DNA of 26,500 bases from WS-7 sp036505295 (GCA_036505295.1 DASXTQ010000074.1:1-26500); one strand, 5' to 3'. Positions 1-8,601 are shown, counted from the stretch's first letter. The notes: a model not told the origin generated them from the letters alone. A program made the numbers and translations.

Positions 1-15
1 GCGCCGCCCTCCACC

Positions 16-786
16 ATGCACACTGTGAACCTCCCAGAGCATCTGATCCTCGTTCTCGCCGCGTTCTGTGCCGGGGCGGTGGACGCGATCGGCGGAGGGG
101 GCGGCTTGCTCATCGTGCCGGCGCTCCTCGCCGTGGGGCTCCCGCCGCATCTGGCCCTCGGGACCAACAAGGCGCAATCGTGCTTCGGCTCGTTCGCCGC
201 AGCGATCCGTTACGCAAGGGCGGGTCTCGTCGACCGGGATACGGCGCGGGTCACCTTTCCGATGGCGTTCCTGGGGGCCGCTATCGGCACCTCATCCGTC
301 CTCGTGATCCGGCCCGACGTGCTTCGCCCGCTGGTGCTCCTCCTGCTCATCGCAGCCGCCCTCCTCGTGACCATCGTGCGGCCGAATTCGCGCGGAGAGC
401 CGCGCGGGAAGCAGCGCCGAGCGTGGTTGGCCGCGGGCCTGGTCGCGCTCGTGATCGGGACCTACGACGGGTTCTTCGGACCGGGGGCGGGGACGTTCTA
501 CATCGCGGGGTTCGTGGTCTTCTTGAGGCTGTCGATGGCGGGCGCCAGCGCGGACGCCAAGATCGCAAACTTCGCGTCCAATGTGGCGGCGGCCGCGATC
601 TTCGCCGAACGGGGCGTCGTAGTCTGGTCGATCGCGCTCCCGATGGCGGGTGCCCAGCTCGTCGGAGGGTTTCTCGGCGCCCATATCGCCGTCCGCCGCG
701 GCGATCATCTCATCCGCGCCGTGGTTCTCGCGGTCGTGCTCGCGCTCGTAGTCAAGATCGGGCGCGACCTCTACGTCGGCCGCTGA
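16..786 (+). CDS. TauE/SafE (TSUP) family anion permease
   Basis: A 256-residue polytopic inner-membrane protein of the sulfite exporter TauE/SafE family, which moves small anions such as sulfite, sulfoacetate or related organic anions. The family's two-fold repeat is visible. The first half carries a Gly-rich run (GGGGGLLIVPALL, residues 26-37) followed by LGTNKAQ (48-54). The second half carries GPGAGTFY (155-162) followed by AKIANFASN (181-189). Hydrophobic helices fill the rest, with one charged cytoplasmic loop around 122-136. The length is usual for the family. The start is the first ATG in the window and has no clear Shine-Dalgarno sequence; the reading frame is open to the window edge, so an upstream start cannot be excluded. 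It converges on the TPR gene. The substrate cannot be read from the sequence. Confidence 0.9.
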   Translation: MHTVNLPEHLILVLAAFCAGAVDAIGGGGGLLIVPALLAVGLPPHLALGTNKAQSCFGSFAAAIRYARAGLVDRDTARVTFPMAFLGAAIGTSSVLVIRPDVLRPLVLLLLIAAALLVTIVRPNSRGEPRGKQRRAWLAAGLVALVIGTYDGFFGPGAGTFYIAGFVVFLRLSMAGASADAKIANFASNVAAAAIFAERGVVVWSIALPMAGAQLVGGFLGAHIAVRRGDHLIRAVVLAVVLALVVKIGRDLYVGR

Positions 787-825
787 TGGGACGCGCCGGC
801 GCGGGCCTCGCGGCACCACGCGCCG

Positions 826-2451
826 CTAGAGGACGGACCCGGACAGTTTCACGTCGGCCCGGGCCCATGCGCGGGCAAAACGCTTCTTTACCTTGAGCCC
901 TTCGCTGACCCGTCCCCGGGCGTTCAAAGCCTCCGCCAGCCCGTACAGCGACCAGCCGTTATCCGGGTAACGCTTCAAGTCCGTACGGTACACAGCCTCC
1001 GCGTCGGCGGGCTTCCCCGCCTTGAGAAGCGCCGCCCCCAGGGACTGGCGCACGGGGTAGTACCAGGCCGGCGGCTCGTCGTAGTGGAGGGAGTCTTCCT
1101 CGGCCACAGCGCTCCGGAAGCTCTGGATCGCCTCCTCGTGGCGTCCCGCGCGCACCGCGCATTCCCCGTTCAAGACGCTCGCAGCCAGCTTGAGGAGCGC
1201 GGCGGCCAAGTTGAGTCCCGCCATCGCTTCCGGCGGCGTGGCCGCCGCGATCGCCGCCAAGCTGTCGCGCTCGATCGCCGCGTCGTCCGGTTTCCCGGTC
1301 GCGGCGAACGCCATGCCGCGCGCGTAGTGCCACATTCCCTTCGTGTACCGCATGTCCTGGGCCGGAGCGGGCTCGCGAAGGATCTCGTCCCATTTGGCGA
1401 ATCGCGCGAGCGCGAAATAGGGTATCGGAAGCCAAAACTCCATCGGCGGCATGCTGCGGACTGCTTCGACCGGCACGCGGTCGGCGAGCATTCGGGCCAT
1501 GCGGATCGCTTCCTTGCTCCTGCCCTCGAAGCTCATCGCCGCCCAGGCCATGTGCATGTTGTGGCTCAAGTACATGTGCGGGTAGACGCCCTGCGGCTTC
1601 TCCTTCTCGATGTAAGCCAGGTCGATCCCGATCGCCTTGCGGTTCAGCTCCGCCGCCTGGTGATAGCGGCCGAGGAGCATGTAGATGTGGGAGGGCATGT
1701 GCACGAGGTGGCCGGCATTGGGCGCTAGGGCCGGGAGCCGGTTCGCAGCGGGGAGAGCGCGCGCTGGATTCGGGGATTCCTCGATCGCGTGGATATAGAG
1801 GTGGTTTGCTCCGATGTGGGACGGGTTCTTCCGGAGAACCCGGGTCAAGGCCTCGATGGCCTCGACCGTTCCCTGCTGCGGCTTCCCGTCTCGCGTCCAC
1901 CAATCCCAGGGCTTCACGTCGAGAAGCGCCTCGGCGTAGATCACGGAGGCGTCCAGGTCGTCCGGGTACTTCGCCGAGAGGCCGCGCATCGCGTCCGCGA
2001 AGGCGACGTCCAGAGCGTGGAGATCGGCCCTGGGATCGTCCGAATAACGTCTGACCAGCGCCTCGATGTACCCGCGCTCGCGCGCCGTCGCCTTCACTCC
2101 GAGCGAGCGCGCTTTCCGCACTTCCGAAAAAGCTTCCTTCTCCCGGTCGGGATCGACCGGAAGGTTCACGTTCGGCCCGAGCGCATAGGCGATTCCCCAA
2201 TGGCCCATGGCACAGGATGGATCGAGCCTCACCACCTCCCGAAACGCGCGGATCGCCTCGTCGTGATTGAAGGCGTAACAGAGCTTGAGCCCCTGATCGA
2301 AGTACTTCTGCGCGGCCGGGGAGCGGGTGGTTACCACGTGGTGCAAGGCGCCGAGTCCCGCGTAGAGCGGGGGCGGGACATCCGCGCCCGCGGTCCCGGA
2401 GAAGATCAGGAAGAGGAGTGATCCCCACAACAGCATGAGCCTTCTTGCCAC
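826..2451 (-). CDS. Secreted tetratricopeptide-repeat protein
   Basis: About 541 residues, beginning with a signal peptide (basic VARR, then a hydrophobic LLWGSLLFLIFSG stretch, cleavage near TAGA-DV). The body consists of TPR-like helical pairs. The best is the first, containing KYFDQGLKLCYAFNHDEAIRA and then LDPSCAMGHWGIAYALGPN, a signature of a widespread bacterial family of unknown function. A repeat near the C terminus (LGAALLKAGKPADAEAVYRTDL) is also canonical. I chose the GTG at 2451 because a GGGGAGG Shine-Dalgarno (2464-2458) lies 6 bases before it; the ATG at 2436 and a far-upstream start are less consistent with a signal peptide. It is transcribed alone, divergent from the FAD oxidase. 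It probably acts in the periplasm as a protein-binding scaffold; no catalytic residues are seen. Confidence 0.82.
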   Translation of the reverse strand: MARRLMLLWGSLLFLIFSGTAGADVPPPLYAGLGALHHVVTTRSPAAQKYFDQGLKLCYAFNHDEAIRAFREVVRLDPSCAMGHWGIAYALGPNVNLPVDPDREKEAFSEVRKARSLGVKATARERGYIEALVRRYSDDPRADLHALDVAFADAMRGLSAKYPDDLDASVIYAEALLDVKPWDWWTRDGKPQQGTVEAIEALTRVLRKNPSHIGANHLYIHAIEESPNPARALPAANRLPALAPNAGHLVHMPSHIYMLLGRYHQAAELNRKAIGIDLAYIEKEKPQGVYPHMYLSHNMHMAWAAMSFEGRSKEAIRMARMLADRVPVEAVRSMPPMEFWLPIPYFALARFAKWDEILREPAPAQDMRYTKGMWHYARGMAFAATGKPDDAAIERDSLAAIAAATPPEAMAGLNLAAALLKLAASVLNGECAVRAGRHEEAIQSFRSAVAEEDSLHYDEPPAWYYPVRQSLGAALLKAGKPADAEAVYRTDLKRYPDNGWSLYGLAEALNARGRVSEGLKVKKRFARAWARADVKLSGSVL

Positions 2452-2457
2452 CACGCA

Positions 2458-2464
2458 CCTCCCC
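2458..2464 (-). promoter_or_regulatory. Ribosome-binding site deciding the TPR protein start
   Basis: Read on the minus strand this is GGGGAGG. It is 6 bases from the GTG at 2451 but only 3 from the GTG at 2454, and it lies inside the longer open frame that begins at 2559. It therefore argues for a start at 2451. Confidence 0.6.
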
Positions 2465-2586
2465 GGAGGATTCCGCTGCGGACACGCTGCCCCGCGACTC
2501 CGGATCGGGGCGCGGCCGCGTGTGTTTTCGACGCCGATCCAGTAAGATACCGACTTCATCTGCGATTCGCAAAGAGCGCGGGGGCC

Positions 2587-4011
2587 ATGGCTGTGGATCG
2601 ACTCTACCAGCTGCTACAGAACCGCATCGAGGGCGTCGCCTCGACGCCGGATCAATTTCACCCCGCCCAGCTCACCAACTTCGGAAACCTCTACCACTGG
2701 ACTCCGCGGTTCGTCGTCGAGCCGGCATCGGCCCGGGACGTCGCGGCGGTCGTTGCCTTCGCGCGGGAGCACGGGCTTACGATTTCGGTGCGCGGCTCAG
2801 CCCACAGCCAAAGCAGGCTCGCCATCAGCAACGGCGGCATCCTCCTCTCGATGACGTCGATGCGCCGGATTCTTCCCCCCGACCCTTCCGGCCGTACCGT
2901 GGACGTCGAGGGGGGAGTGATATGGCGCGACCTGGTGCGTGCCCTGGCGCCCCAGCATCTCGTTCCGCCGGTGCTCACGAACAACCTGAGCGTCACGGTG
3001 GGCGGCACGCTGGCCATCGCGGGGCTTGGGGTCGCCTCGTTCAAGTATGGGACGCAGGGGGACAACGTTCAGGAGCTGGACGTCGTGACAGGTACGGGAG
3101 AGAAGATCACCTGTGACCGCAAGCGCAACTCGGATCTGTTCTGGGGGTCGCTCGCCGGTCTGGGGCAGGCGGGAATCATCACGCGCGCGCGCCTCGATTT
3201 GAGAAAGGCGAAGCCCATGACCCGCACGTATTACCTGCTCTACGACGATCTGCGCGGCTTCCTGGAAGACGCCAAGCTCGCCATGGAGAGCGGCGTGTGG
3301 GACCATCTCGAGAGTTGGGCGTCCCCCTGTCCCCAGGGGACCAAGCCCGTCGCCGGCCGGAGGCAGGTCTTCGCGCGGTGGTTCTATCCGTTCCACCTCA
3401 CCGTCGAGTTCGATCCTGAGAAGCCGCCTGATGACGCGAAGCTGCTCCGCGGGCTCAAGCCCTTCGATCGTCTCTACACCGACGATCTGCCGACGATCGA
3501 TTTCCTCGAGCGGATGACTCCCGTCTTCGATCTGTGGAAGCAGGGAGGAACGTGGAGGCACGTCCACGCATGGGTCGAGACCGTTCTGCCCTGGGAGCGC
3601 GCGGCCGACTGTATCGAGTCGGTTCTGCCCGACCTCCCGCCGTCGGTCTTGGTCGGCGGGCACGTGCTCCTCTGGCCGGCGAAGGGAACGTCCTCCCGGT
3701 CCCGCTTCTTCATGCGCCCGCCAGGGGAGGACCTCATGGGTTTCGGCGTCCTCCCGGCGATTCCGCCGCGCTTCTGGGAGCAGGCTCGGCCGATGCTCGA
3801 CAACCTGGGCAGGCTCACCGAGCTCATGGGCGGCAAGCGGTACCTGAGCGGGTACATCGACTGGGACGGGGGCCGGTGGCAGGAACACTTCGGAGATCAA
3901 TGGGAGCCCTACTGCGCCCTCAAACGGAAATACGATCCCGATTCGCTGTTGAATCCAGGGTTCGTCCCGTTTCCGGCGGCGCGCCCTGCCGGCGTCCCGG
4001 CCGCGGACTGA
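2587..4011 (+). CDS. FAD-dependent oxidoreductase, cytokinin dehydrogenase-like
   Basis: A 474-residue flavoprotein of the VAO/PCMH-fold FAD-linked oxidases. The N-terminal FAD domain (about 35-205) has RGSAHSQS (69-76), whose His73 matches the covalent flavin-linking His of the plant cytokinin dehydrogenase GHS motif. It is followed by SVTVGGTL (135-142), ELDVVTGTGE (163-172) and GLGQAGIITRARL (191-203), all very close to plant CKX. The C-terminal substrate domain (about 210-460) ends in a DPDSLLNPGF flavin-contact motif. The segment equivalent to CKX WTDYL, which holds the catalytic Asp, reads LTNNL here (130-134). It has no signal peptide, unlike most plant CKX. It is the first gene of a probable six-gene operon and its stop overlaps the SCP2-like gene (TGATG). 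Oxidation of an amine or alcohol side chain is likely; cytokinin as substrate is unproven. Confidence 0.85.
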   Translation: MAVDRLYQLLQNRIEGVASTPDQFHPAQLTNFGNLYHWTPRFVVEPASARDVAAVVAFAREHGLTISVRGSAHSQSRLAISNGGILLSMTSMRRILPPDPSGRTVDVEGGVIWRDLVRALAPQHLVPPVLTNNLSVTVGGTLAIAGLGVASFKYGTQGDNVQELDVVTGTGEKITCDRKRNSDLFWGSLAGLGQAGIITRARLDLRKAKPMTRTYYLLYDDLRGFLEDAKLAMESGVWDHLESWASPCPQGTKPVAGRRQVFARWFYPFHLTVEFDPEKPPDDAKLLRGLKPFDRLYTDDLPTIDFLERMTPVFDLWKQGGTWRHVHAWVETVLPWERAADCIESVLPDLPPSVLVGGHVLLWPAKGTSSRSRFFMRPPGEDLMGFGVLPAIPPRFWEQARPMLDNLGRLTELMGGKRYLSGYIDWDGGRWQEHFGDQWEPYCALKRKYDPDSLLNPGFVPFPAARPAGVPAAD

Positions 4012-4436
4012 TGCCGCTGGGTTTCGGCACCCCCGAGTGGGCGCAAGCCCTCGAGACCGCGATCAACGCGTCCAGCGAGTATCGAAACGCGGCCGCGTCG
4101 TGGGGCGTGGGGTTCAACGGAAACCTTCTCTTCGCGTTCGAGAGGGGGGGAGCGCTCGAGCAGGGGCTCTATCTCCTGTTGAAGCTCGAGAGGGGGACCT
4201 GCCTCGCGGCCGAGTTCGTGCCCGGGCCCTCGCGGCCGGAAGCGGGTTTCACGCTCCGCGCGCCGTACACGCTCTGGCGGGAGATCCTGGGCGGGAAAAC
4301 GCTCGCGGCCAGCGCGATCCTGACCGGAAGCATGCGGGTGGAAGGGAACATGGTCGCGCTCCTGAAGCACGCGGGCGCGCACCGCGCCCTCATCCACTGT
4401 GTCTCATCGCTCGACACGCGTTTTCCCGGAGCCTAG
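4011..4436 (+). CDS. SCP2-like sterol/lipid-binding domain protein
   Basis: A 141-residue protein whose C-terminal half resembles the SCP2 (sterol carrier protein 2) fold. The diagnostic part is APYTLWREILGGK (84-96) followed by AILTGSMRVEGNMVALLKH (102-120), which matches the family's 'G.lkveGdm..ll' strand-helix. Such domains bind hydrophobic ligands, often as partners of oxidoreductases. The ATG shares its A with the TGA of the upstream FAD oxidase, so translation is probably coupled. There is no signal peptide, so a cytosolic location is expected. The coupling suggests, by inference, that it presents or stores a hydrophobic substrate or product of the oxidase. Confidence 0.72.
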   Translation: MPLGFGTPEWAQALETAINASSEYRNAAASWGVGFNGNLLFAFERGGALEQGLYLLLKLERGTCLAAEFVPGPSRPEAGFTLRAPYTLWREILGGKTLAASAILTGSMRVEGNMVALLKHAGAHRALIHCVSSLDTRFPGA

Positions 4437-4460
4437 GCCCTGTCCCAGGAGACCGATTCC

Positions 4461-6407
4461 GTGACTTCTCCCCGCGTCGCCTCCCATGGATCCTGGAAGT
4501 CCCCGATCACGCCGGATCTGATCGTCTCCGAGACGGTGCTCCTGAGTCAGCCGACGCTGGCGGCGGACGCGATCTTCTGGTCCGAGACGCGCCCCCGGGA
4601 AGGCGGACGCAACGTCATCGTGCGTCGAGGCGCGGACGGCGCCCTGGTGGATGTGATCCCCGCGCCGTGGAACGCGCGCACTCGGGTCCATGAGTACGGA
4701 GGGGGCGCCTACCTCGCCGGGGAGGAGGAGATCTACTTCTCGAACGACGGCGACCAACGGCTCTACGCGGTGCGCTCCGGCGGGGAGCCGAGGCCGCTCA
4801 CGCCGGAGGGGAAGATGCGCTACGCCGACGCCGTGCTCGACCCCGGACGCCGGCGGCTGATCTGCGTCCGCGAAGATCACAACGTCGTCGGGACGCAGGC
4901 GGAGACCACGATTGTCTCGGTGCCGCTCGACGGGGGGTCGGAAGGACTCGTTCTCGTTCGGGGGAGCGACTTCTACTCGACGCCGCGTGTCAGCCCGGAT
5001 GGATCGCGCATCGCGTGGCTCTCGTGGAATCATCCCAACATGCCATGGGACGGCACGGAGCTTTGGCTCGCCGGGATTCGCGCCGACGGCTCCGTCGGCG
5101 AGCGACACCTCGTGGCCGGCGGCGCGGAGGAGTCGGTCTTCCAGCCGGAATGGTCCCCCGACGGCGTGCTCCACTTCGTCTCCGACCGCACGGGGTTTTG
5201 GAATCTGTACCGCCTCCGCTCCGGCTCGGTCGAGCCGCTCGCGGCGCGCGAGGCCGAGTTCGGCCGGCCGCAGTGGATCTTTGGTATCTCGACCTACGCG
5301 TTCGACTCCGCGCGCCGGATCGTCTGCCTTTTTTGCGAGCGCGGCGTCTGGCGTCTGGCGCTCCTCGACACGGAGTCCGGGAGCTTCGTTCCGGTCGACC
5401 TCCCCTACACGGAGATGCGCTTTCTCCGAGCCGCCGCCGGGCGTGCGCTCGTTCTCGCCGGCTCCCCGACCGAGCCGGAGACCCTGGTTTCACTCGATCT
5501 CGCGACGTTGAGGACCGAGGTCATCCGGCGCTCCACCAAGGCCGCGGTCGATCCCGGCTACCTCTCTCCGGCGGAGCGGATCGAGTTTCCGACCGCGCGC
5601 GGCCTCACCGCCCACGCGCTCTACTACGCGCCGCGCAACCGTGATTTTGTCGCGCCGAAGGGTGCTTTGCCACCGCTCCTCGTTCGGTGCCACGGCGGGC
5701 CGACGAGCGCCGCGCCGAGCACGCTCGATCTCGAGATGCAGTACTGGACCTCCCGGGGCCTTGCGGTCGTGGACGTGAATCACGGCGGGAGCACGGGGTA
5801 CGGGCGGGCCTATCGTGAGCGGCTGAACGGCGTGTGGGGAATCGTGGACGTGGAGGATTGCGAGGCGGCCGCGCGGTACCTGGTCTCGGGGGGGCTCGCC
5901 GATCCCTCGCGCATCGCGATCCGCGGCGGGAGCGCCGGCGGCTACACCACGCTCCGCGCGCTCGAGGCAGGGCGGGTATTCAGCGCGGGGGCGAGCTACT
6001 TCGGTATCGGCGACCTCGAGATCCTGGCCGGCGACTACGGGCACAAGTTCGAGTGGAAGTACTCGGAGCGGCTGGTCGGGCCGTACCCATCGCGCCTCGA
6101 TCTGTATCGCGAGCGCTCGCCCATCTATGCGGCGGATCGCATCGAGGCCCCCGTGATCTTCTTCCAGGGCAAAGACGACGTCGTTTGCCCGCCCGAGCAG
6201 ACCGACATGATGGTGCGGGCGCTCCGGAAGAAGGGGGCGCCCTATGCGTATCTCTCCTTCGAGAACGAAGGGCACGGATTCCGCCGCGGAGAGACGATAC
6301 GCCGAGCCCTCGAGGCCGAGCTCTTCTTTTACTCGCGCGTGTTCGGCTTCGAGCCCGCCGAGCCGCTTGAGCCTGTTCCGATCGAGAATTTCGGGGCGCT
6401 TCGCTGA
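4461..6407 (+). CDS. S9 family (prolyl oligopeptidase-type) serine peptidase
   Basis: A 648-residue alpha/beta-hydrolase peptidase resembling acylaminoacyl/dipeptidyl peptidases. An N-terminal beta-propeller covers about 30-370 (HEYGGGAYL at 75-83, repeated SPDGSRIAWLSW-type blades). The C-terminal hydrolase domain has RCHGGPTSA as the oxyanion-hole region, nucleophile Ser491 in GGSAGGY, Asp573 in GKDDVV and His605 in EGHGF, giving a complete triad. The GTG start at 4461 is supported by AGGAGA about 8 bases upstream. There is no obvious signal peptide, so it is probably cytosolic and clips short peptides. It lies 24 bases after the SCP2-like gene and 34 bases before the Tat-signal gene, within the same probable operon. 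Confidence 0.92.
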   Translation: MTSPRVASHGSWKSPITPDLIVSETVLLSQPTLAADAIFWSETRPREGGRNVIVRRGADGALVDVIPAPWNARTRVHEYGGGAYLAGEEEIYFSNDGDQRLYAVRSGGEPRPLTPEGKMRYADAVLDPGRRRLICVREDHNVVGTQAETTIVSVPLDGGSEGLVLVRGSDFYSTPRVSPDGSRIAWLSWNHPNMPWDGTELWLAGIRADGSVGERHLVAGGAEESVFQPEWSPDGVLHFVSDRTGFWNLYRLRSGSVEPLAAREAEFGRPQWIFGISTYAFDSARRIVCLFCERGVWRLALLDTESGSFVPVDLPYTEMRFLRAAAGRALVLAGSPTEPETLVSLDLATLRTEVIRRSTKAAVDPGYLSPAERIEFPTARGLTAHALYYAPRNRDFVAPKGALPPLLVRCHGGPTSAAPSTLDLEMQYWTSRGLAVVDVNHGGSTGYGRAYRERLNGVWGIVDVEDCEAAARYLVSGGLADPSRIAIRGGSAGGYTTLRALEAGRVFSAGASYFGIGDLEILAGDYGHKFEWKYSERLVGPYPSRLDLYRERSPIYAADRIEAPVIFFQGKDDVVCPPEQTDMMVRALRKKGAPYAYLSFENEGHGFRRGETIRRALEAELFFYSRVFGFEPAEPLEPVPIENFGALR

Positions 6408-6441
6408 GCGGCGCGCCCCGGCCAACGCGGAGGGAACTTTC

Positions 6442-6735
6442 ATGCCCAAGCCATCGCGTCCGATGAATCGCCGCCGTTTCGTGACCTTGGTAGCGCTGAG
6501 CGGGGCCGCGGCGCTGACCGCTCCCCTGTCCCGCGCGGCCGCGCCGGGGCCCGCGGCCGCGGCGATGCGCGCCTCCGCGGGCCGGCGGCCGCTCACTCCC
6601 GCCATGCGCCGGGAAATCGCGAGTCAGGAGAAATCGCTCGCCGAGCAGCTTGAGGCGATCCGGGGATTCCAGCTTCCGCCCGGGAGCCCGATGGCCTTCG
6701 TCTTCACGCCGCTGCGGGCGCGGCGGGGGCGCTGA
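6442..6735 (+). CDS. Small Tat-signal protein, probable amidase partner
   Basis: A 97-residue protein starting at ATG 6442, with GGAGGG 7 bases upstream. It has a twin-arginine signal: NRRRFVTLVALSGAAAL (residues 9-25), a hydrophobic run and an AAA-rich cleavage region around 35-45. The mature part is only about 45-50 residues: a helix (MRREIASQEKSLAEQLEAIR) and then GFQLPPGSPMAFVFTPL. I recognise no enzyme domain. It ends 2 bases before the amidase ATG, so the two are almost certainly translationally coupled. Inference: it may be a small export or assembly subunit that carries the signal-less amidase through the Tat system, as the small subunits of some Tat-exported complexes do. It could also be an independent periplasmic peptide. 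Confidence 0.75.
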   Translation: MPKPSRPMNRRRFVTLVALSGAAALTAPLSRAAAPGPAAAAMRASAGRRPLTPAMRREIASQEKSLAEQLEAIRGFQLPPGSPMAFVFTPLRARRGR

Positions 6736-6737
6736 GC

Positions 6738-8147
6738 ATGCTGGGCGAGGACGTTTTCTATCTATCGGTCTCCGAGCTTGGCGTGCGGATTCGATCTCGC
6801 CGGCTCTCTCCGGTCGAGCTCACGGAAGGCTATCTCGATCGGATTCATCGCTACGGGGCGAAGCTGAACGCGTTCGCCACCGTGACCGTCGACGTGGCCC
6901 TCCAGCAGGCGCGCGCGGCGGAGCGCGAGATCCATTCGGGACACTACCGTGGGCCGCTCCACGGGATTCCCTATGGGGCGAAGGACCTCCTCGCGACCGC
7001 CGGGATCAGGACCGGCTGGGGGGCTCACCCCACGCAGGAACAGATTCCCGACAAGGACGCGACGGTGGTCCGGAAGCTCCGCGAGGCGGGCGCCGTCCTC
7101 CTCGGGAAACTCGCGATGGTGGAGTTCGCGGGTTGCCTTGGCTATCGATTCGCGGACGCATCGACGAGCGGACCGGGGAGGAATCCCTGGAATCCCGAGC
7201 GATGGACCGGAGGCTCGTCGTCGGGTTCCGGTGCCGCCGTGGCCTCGGGGCTCGTCGGCTTCTCGATCGGAACCGAAACGTGGGGCTCGATCCTCTGCCC
7301 GTCCGCGTTCTGCGGCGTGACGGGGCTTCGCCCAACGTATGGCCGCGTGAGCCGCGCGGGGGGAATGGTCGGCGCGTACACCTTCGATAAGATCGGTCCC
7401 ATCACACGCTCCGCCGCCGACTGCCGCATCGTGCTTCAGGCGATCGCGGGACCCGACCCCGACGACCCGAGCGCATCGGCCGAACCTCTCCGGCTCGATC
7501 GGTCAGGCGACGACGTCTCGCGCTTGAAGGGCGCTCTGGTGCCGCTCGATTTCGCGAAAACCAAAGGCGCCGAGCCCGAGGTCAAAGCGGCATTCGATCA
7601 CGCGGTCGCCGAGCTCGAGGGCCTGGGCCTCAAGCTCGAGGAGGCGAAGCTGCCCGATTTTCCCGCCTCCGAGATGGCGAGCCTGATCATCACCGCGGAG
7701 GCGCTTTCTACGTTCGAGAACTTCTACAAGAGCGGCGGGGTCTTGGAGTTGAAGGATCCCTACGCGCCCTACCAGCGCGAGATCGCCCGGGCCTTGAACG
7801 GAGCGGATCTCGTGAAGGCGTGGCGGATGCGAACGCTTTTACAGCAAAAGATGGCCGATTTCTTCTCGCGCTACGACGTCATCGTGACGCCGAATTTCAT
7901 GTCGGTGGCGCCCTCGATCCACGGCGATCTCAACAAGGCTCTCCCATACGCCGATCCCGTCGGGGCGGTCGGTAACGCGTGCGGCCTTCCCGCGATCGCG
8001 CTACCGTGCGGGTTCGGCAGGGAGCATATGCCGGTCGGATTCCAGATCATGGGATCTCCCTTCGAGGAAGCGACGCTCTTTCACCTGGGGGAGATCTTTC
8101 AGTCGCGGACGCGTTTTCACCAAGAGCGCCCGCCGCTCTTCGCCTAG
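6738..8147 (+). CDS. Amidase (amidase signature family)
   Basis: A 469-residue amidase-signature hydrolase. The Ser-cisSer-Lys machinery is visible: Lys82 in HGIPYGAKDLL, the cis-Ser in TGGSSSGSG (158-165) and nucleophile Ser184 in TETWGSI. The family more often has D-T/I-G-G-S at the last site, so the Trp182 before Gly183 is a variation seen in only part of the family. GLRPTYGRVSR and the C-terminal AIALPCGF...PVGFQIMG blocks are standard. It lacks a GatC partner, and the context does not suggest tRNA amidotransferase GatA. It hydrolyses an amide of unknown identity. The start is the ATG 2 bases after the Tat-signal gene. The enzyme has no signal of its own, so its location depends on whether the Tat protein carries it. 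Confidence 0.9.
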   Translation: MLGEDVFYLSVSELGVRIRSRRLSPVELTEGYLDRIHRYGAKLNAFATVTVDVALQQARAAEREIHSGHYRGPLHGIPYGAKDLLATAGIRTGWGAHPTQEQIPDKDATVVRKLREAGAVLLGKLAMVEFAGCLGYRFADASTSGPGRNPWNPERWTGGSSSGSGAAVASGLVGFSIGTETWGSILCPSAFCGVTGLRPTYGRVSRAGGMVGAYTFDKIGPITRSAADCRIVLQAIAGPDPDDPSASAEPLRLDRSGDDVSRLKGALVPLDFAKTKGAEPEVKAAFDHAVAELEGLGLKLEEAKLPDFPASEMASLIITAEALSTFENFYKSGGVLELKDPYAPYQREIARALNGADLVKAWRMRTLLQQKMADFFSRYDVIVTPNFMSVAPSIHGDLNKALPYADPVGAVGNACGLPAIALPCGFGREHMPVGFQIMGSPFEEATLFHLGEIFQSRTRFHQERPPLFA

Positions 8148-8159
8148 AAAGGGGGCGCC

Positions 8160-8573
8160 GTGTTCTTCGTCCTGCTCTTGCTGACTCTGGGCGTGGCACT
8201 CCTCACGTCCCTGATCGTCGTGCTCTTCTTCCGCCGCCCGATCCGCCAGATCCTCGACCGTGTGATCGGAGAGGATCTGGCTTCGGGATGGCAACGCTTC
8301 CTGTTATTCGCGATTTTTGTCGTGGGCGTATCGTCGGGGGTCCAGATCTGGAAGCTGGAGCAGTACGTTCATCCGGTGCCGGGCGGCCTGCCGGAGGCGC
8401 GGCAGGCGCTCGCCCTCGATTCGACGTCGATCGCCCTCGAGATCTATCGAACCGTGATCCAGACCCTCCAAGGGGTCGCGTGGGCGCTCCTGCTCTTTTT
8501 CGTGGTCGCGCTGATCGCGCACGCGATTGTCCGGCGGCATGAGGGCCGCTCCGGGGAGCGCCGCCCGAGCTAG
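8160..8573 (+). CDS. Small integral membrane protein, unknown function
   Basis: A 137-residue protein with three predicted membrane helices: residues 2-23 (FFVLLLLTLGVALLTSLIVVLF), about 45-63 (LLFAIFVVGVSSGVQIW) and about 100-122 (GVAWALLLFFVVALIAHAIV). A short basic amphipathic stretch (RRPIRQILDRVIGEDLASG) follows the first helix, and the C-terminal tail is basic. It starts with GTG at 8160 after an AAAGGGGG sequence and lies 12 bases after the amidase, so it is probably the last gene of the same operon. I do not recognise the family and infer no function. Confidence 0.75.
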   Translation: MFFVLLLLTLGVALLTSLIVVLFFRRPIRQILDRVIGEDLASGWQRFLLFAIFVVGVSSGVQIWKLEQYVHPVPGGLPEARQALALDSTSIALEIYRTVIQTLQGVAWALLLFFVVALIAHAIVRRHEGRSGERRPS

Positions 8574-8601
8574 AGGGCGGTTACGACCGAAGACTGCGCC
8601 G

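Noticed and set aside
2527..2548. Promoter TTCGAC...TAAGAT before the FAD oxidase
   Set aside because: The spacing is only 10 bases, so the boxes cannot work together.
2797..3900. Minus-strand open frame opposite the FAD oxidase
   Set aside because: It has no domain or ribosome-binding site, and the plus-strand frame is a clear CKX-like enzyme.
5490..6605. Minus-strand open frame opposite the S9 peptidase
   Set aside because: The plus strand holds the complete catalytic triad; the antisense frame is composition-driven.
6442..8147. Frameshifted single gene (Tat signal split from the amidase)
   Set aside because: The amidase is full length with a normal N terminus, and the mini-protein has its own ribosome-binding site and a 45-50 residue mature part, so two genes are more likely than one broken gene.
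6738..8147. GatA subunit of Glu-tRNA(Gln) amidotransferase
   Set aside because: There is no gatB or gatC nearby, and the partner is a Tat-signal protein, so a general amidase fits better.
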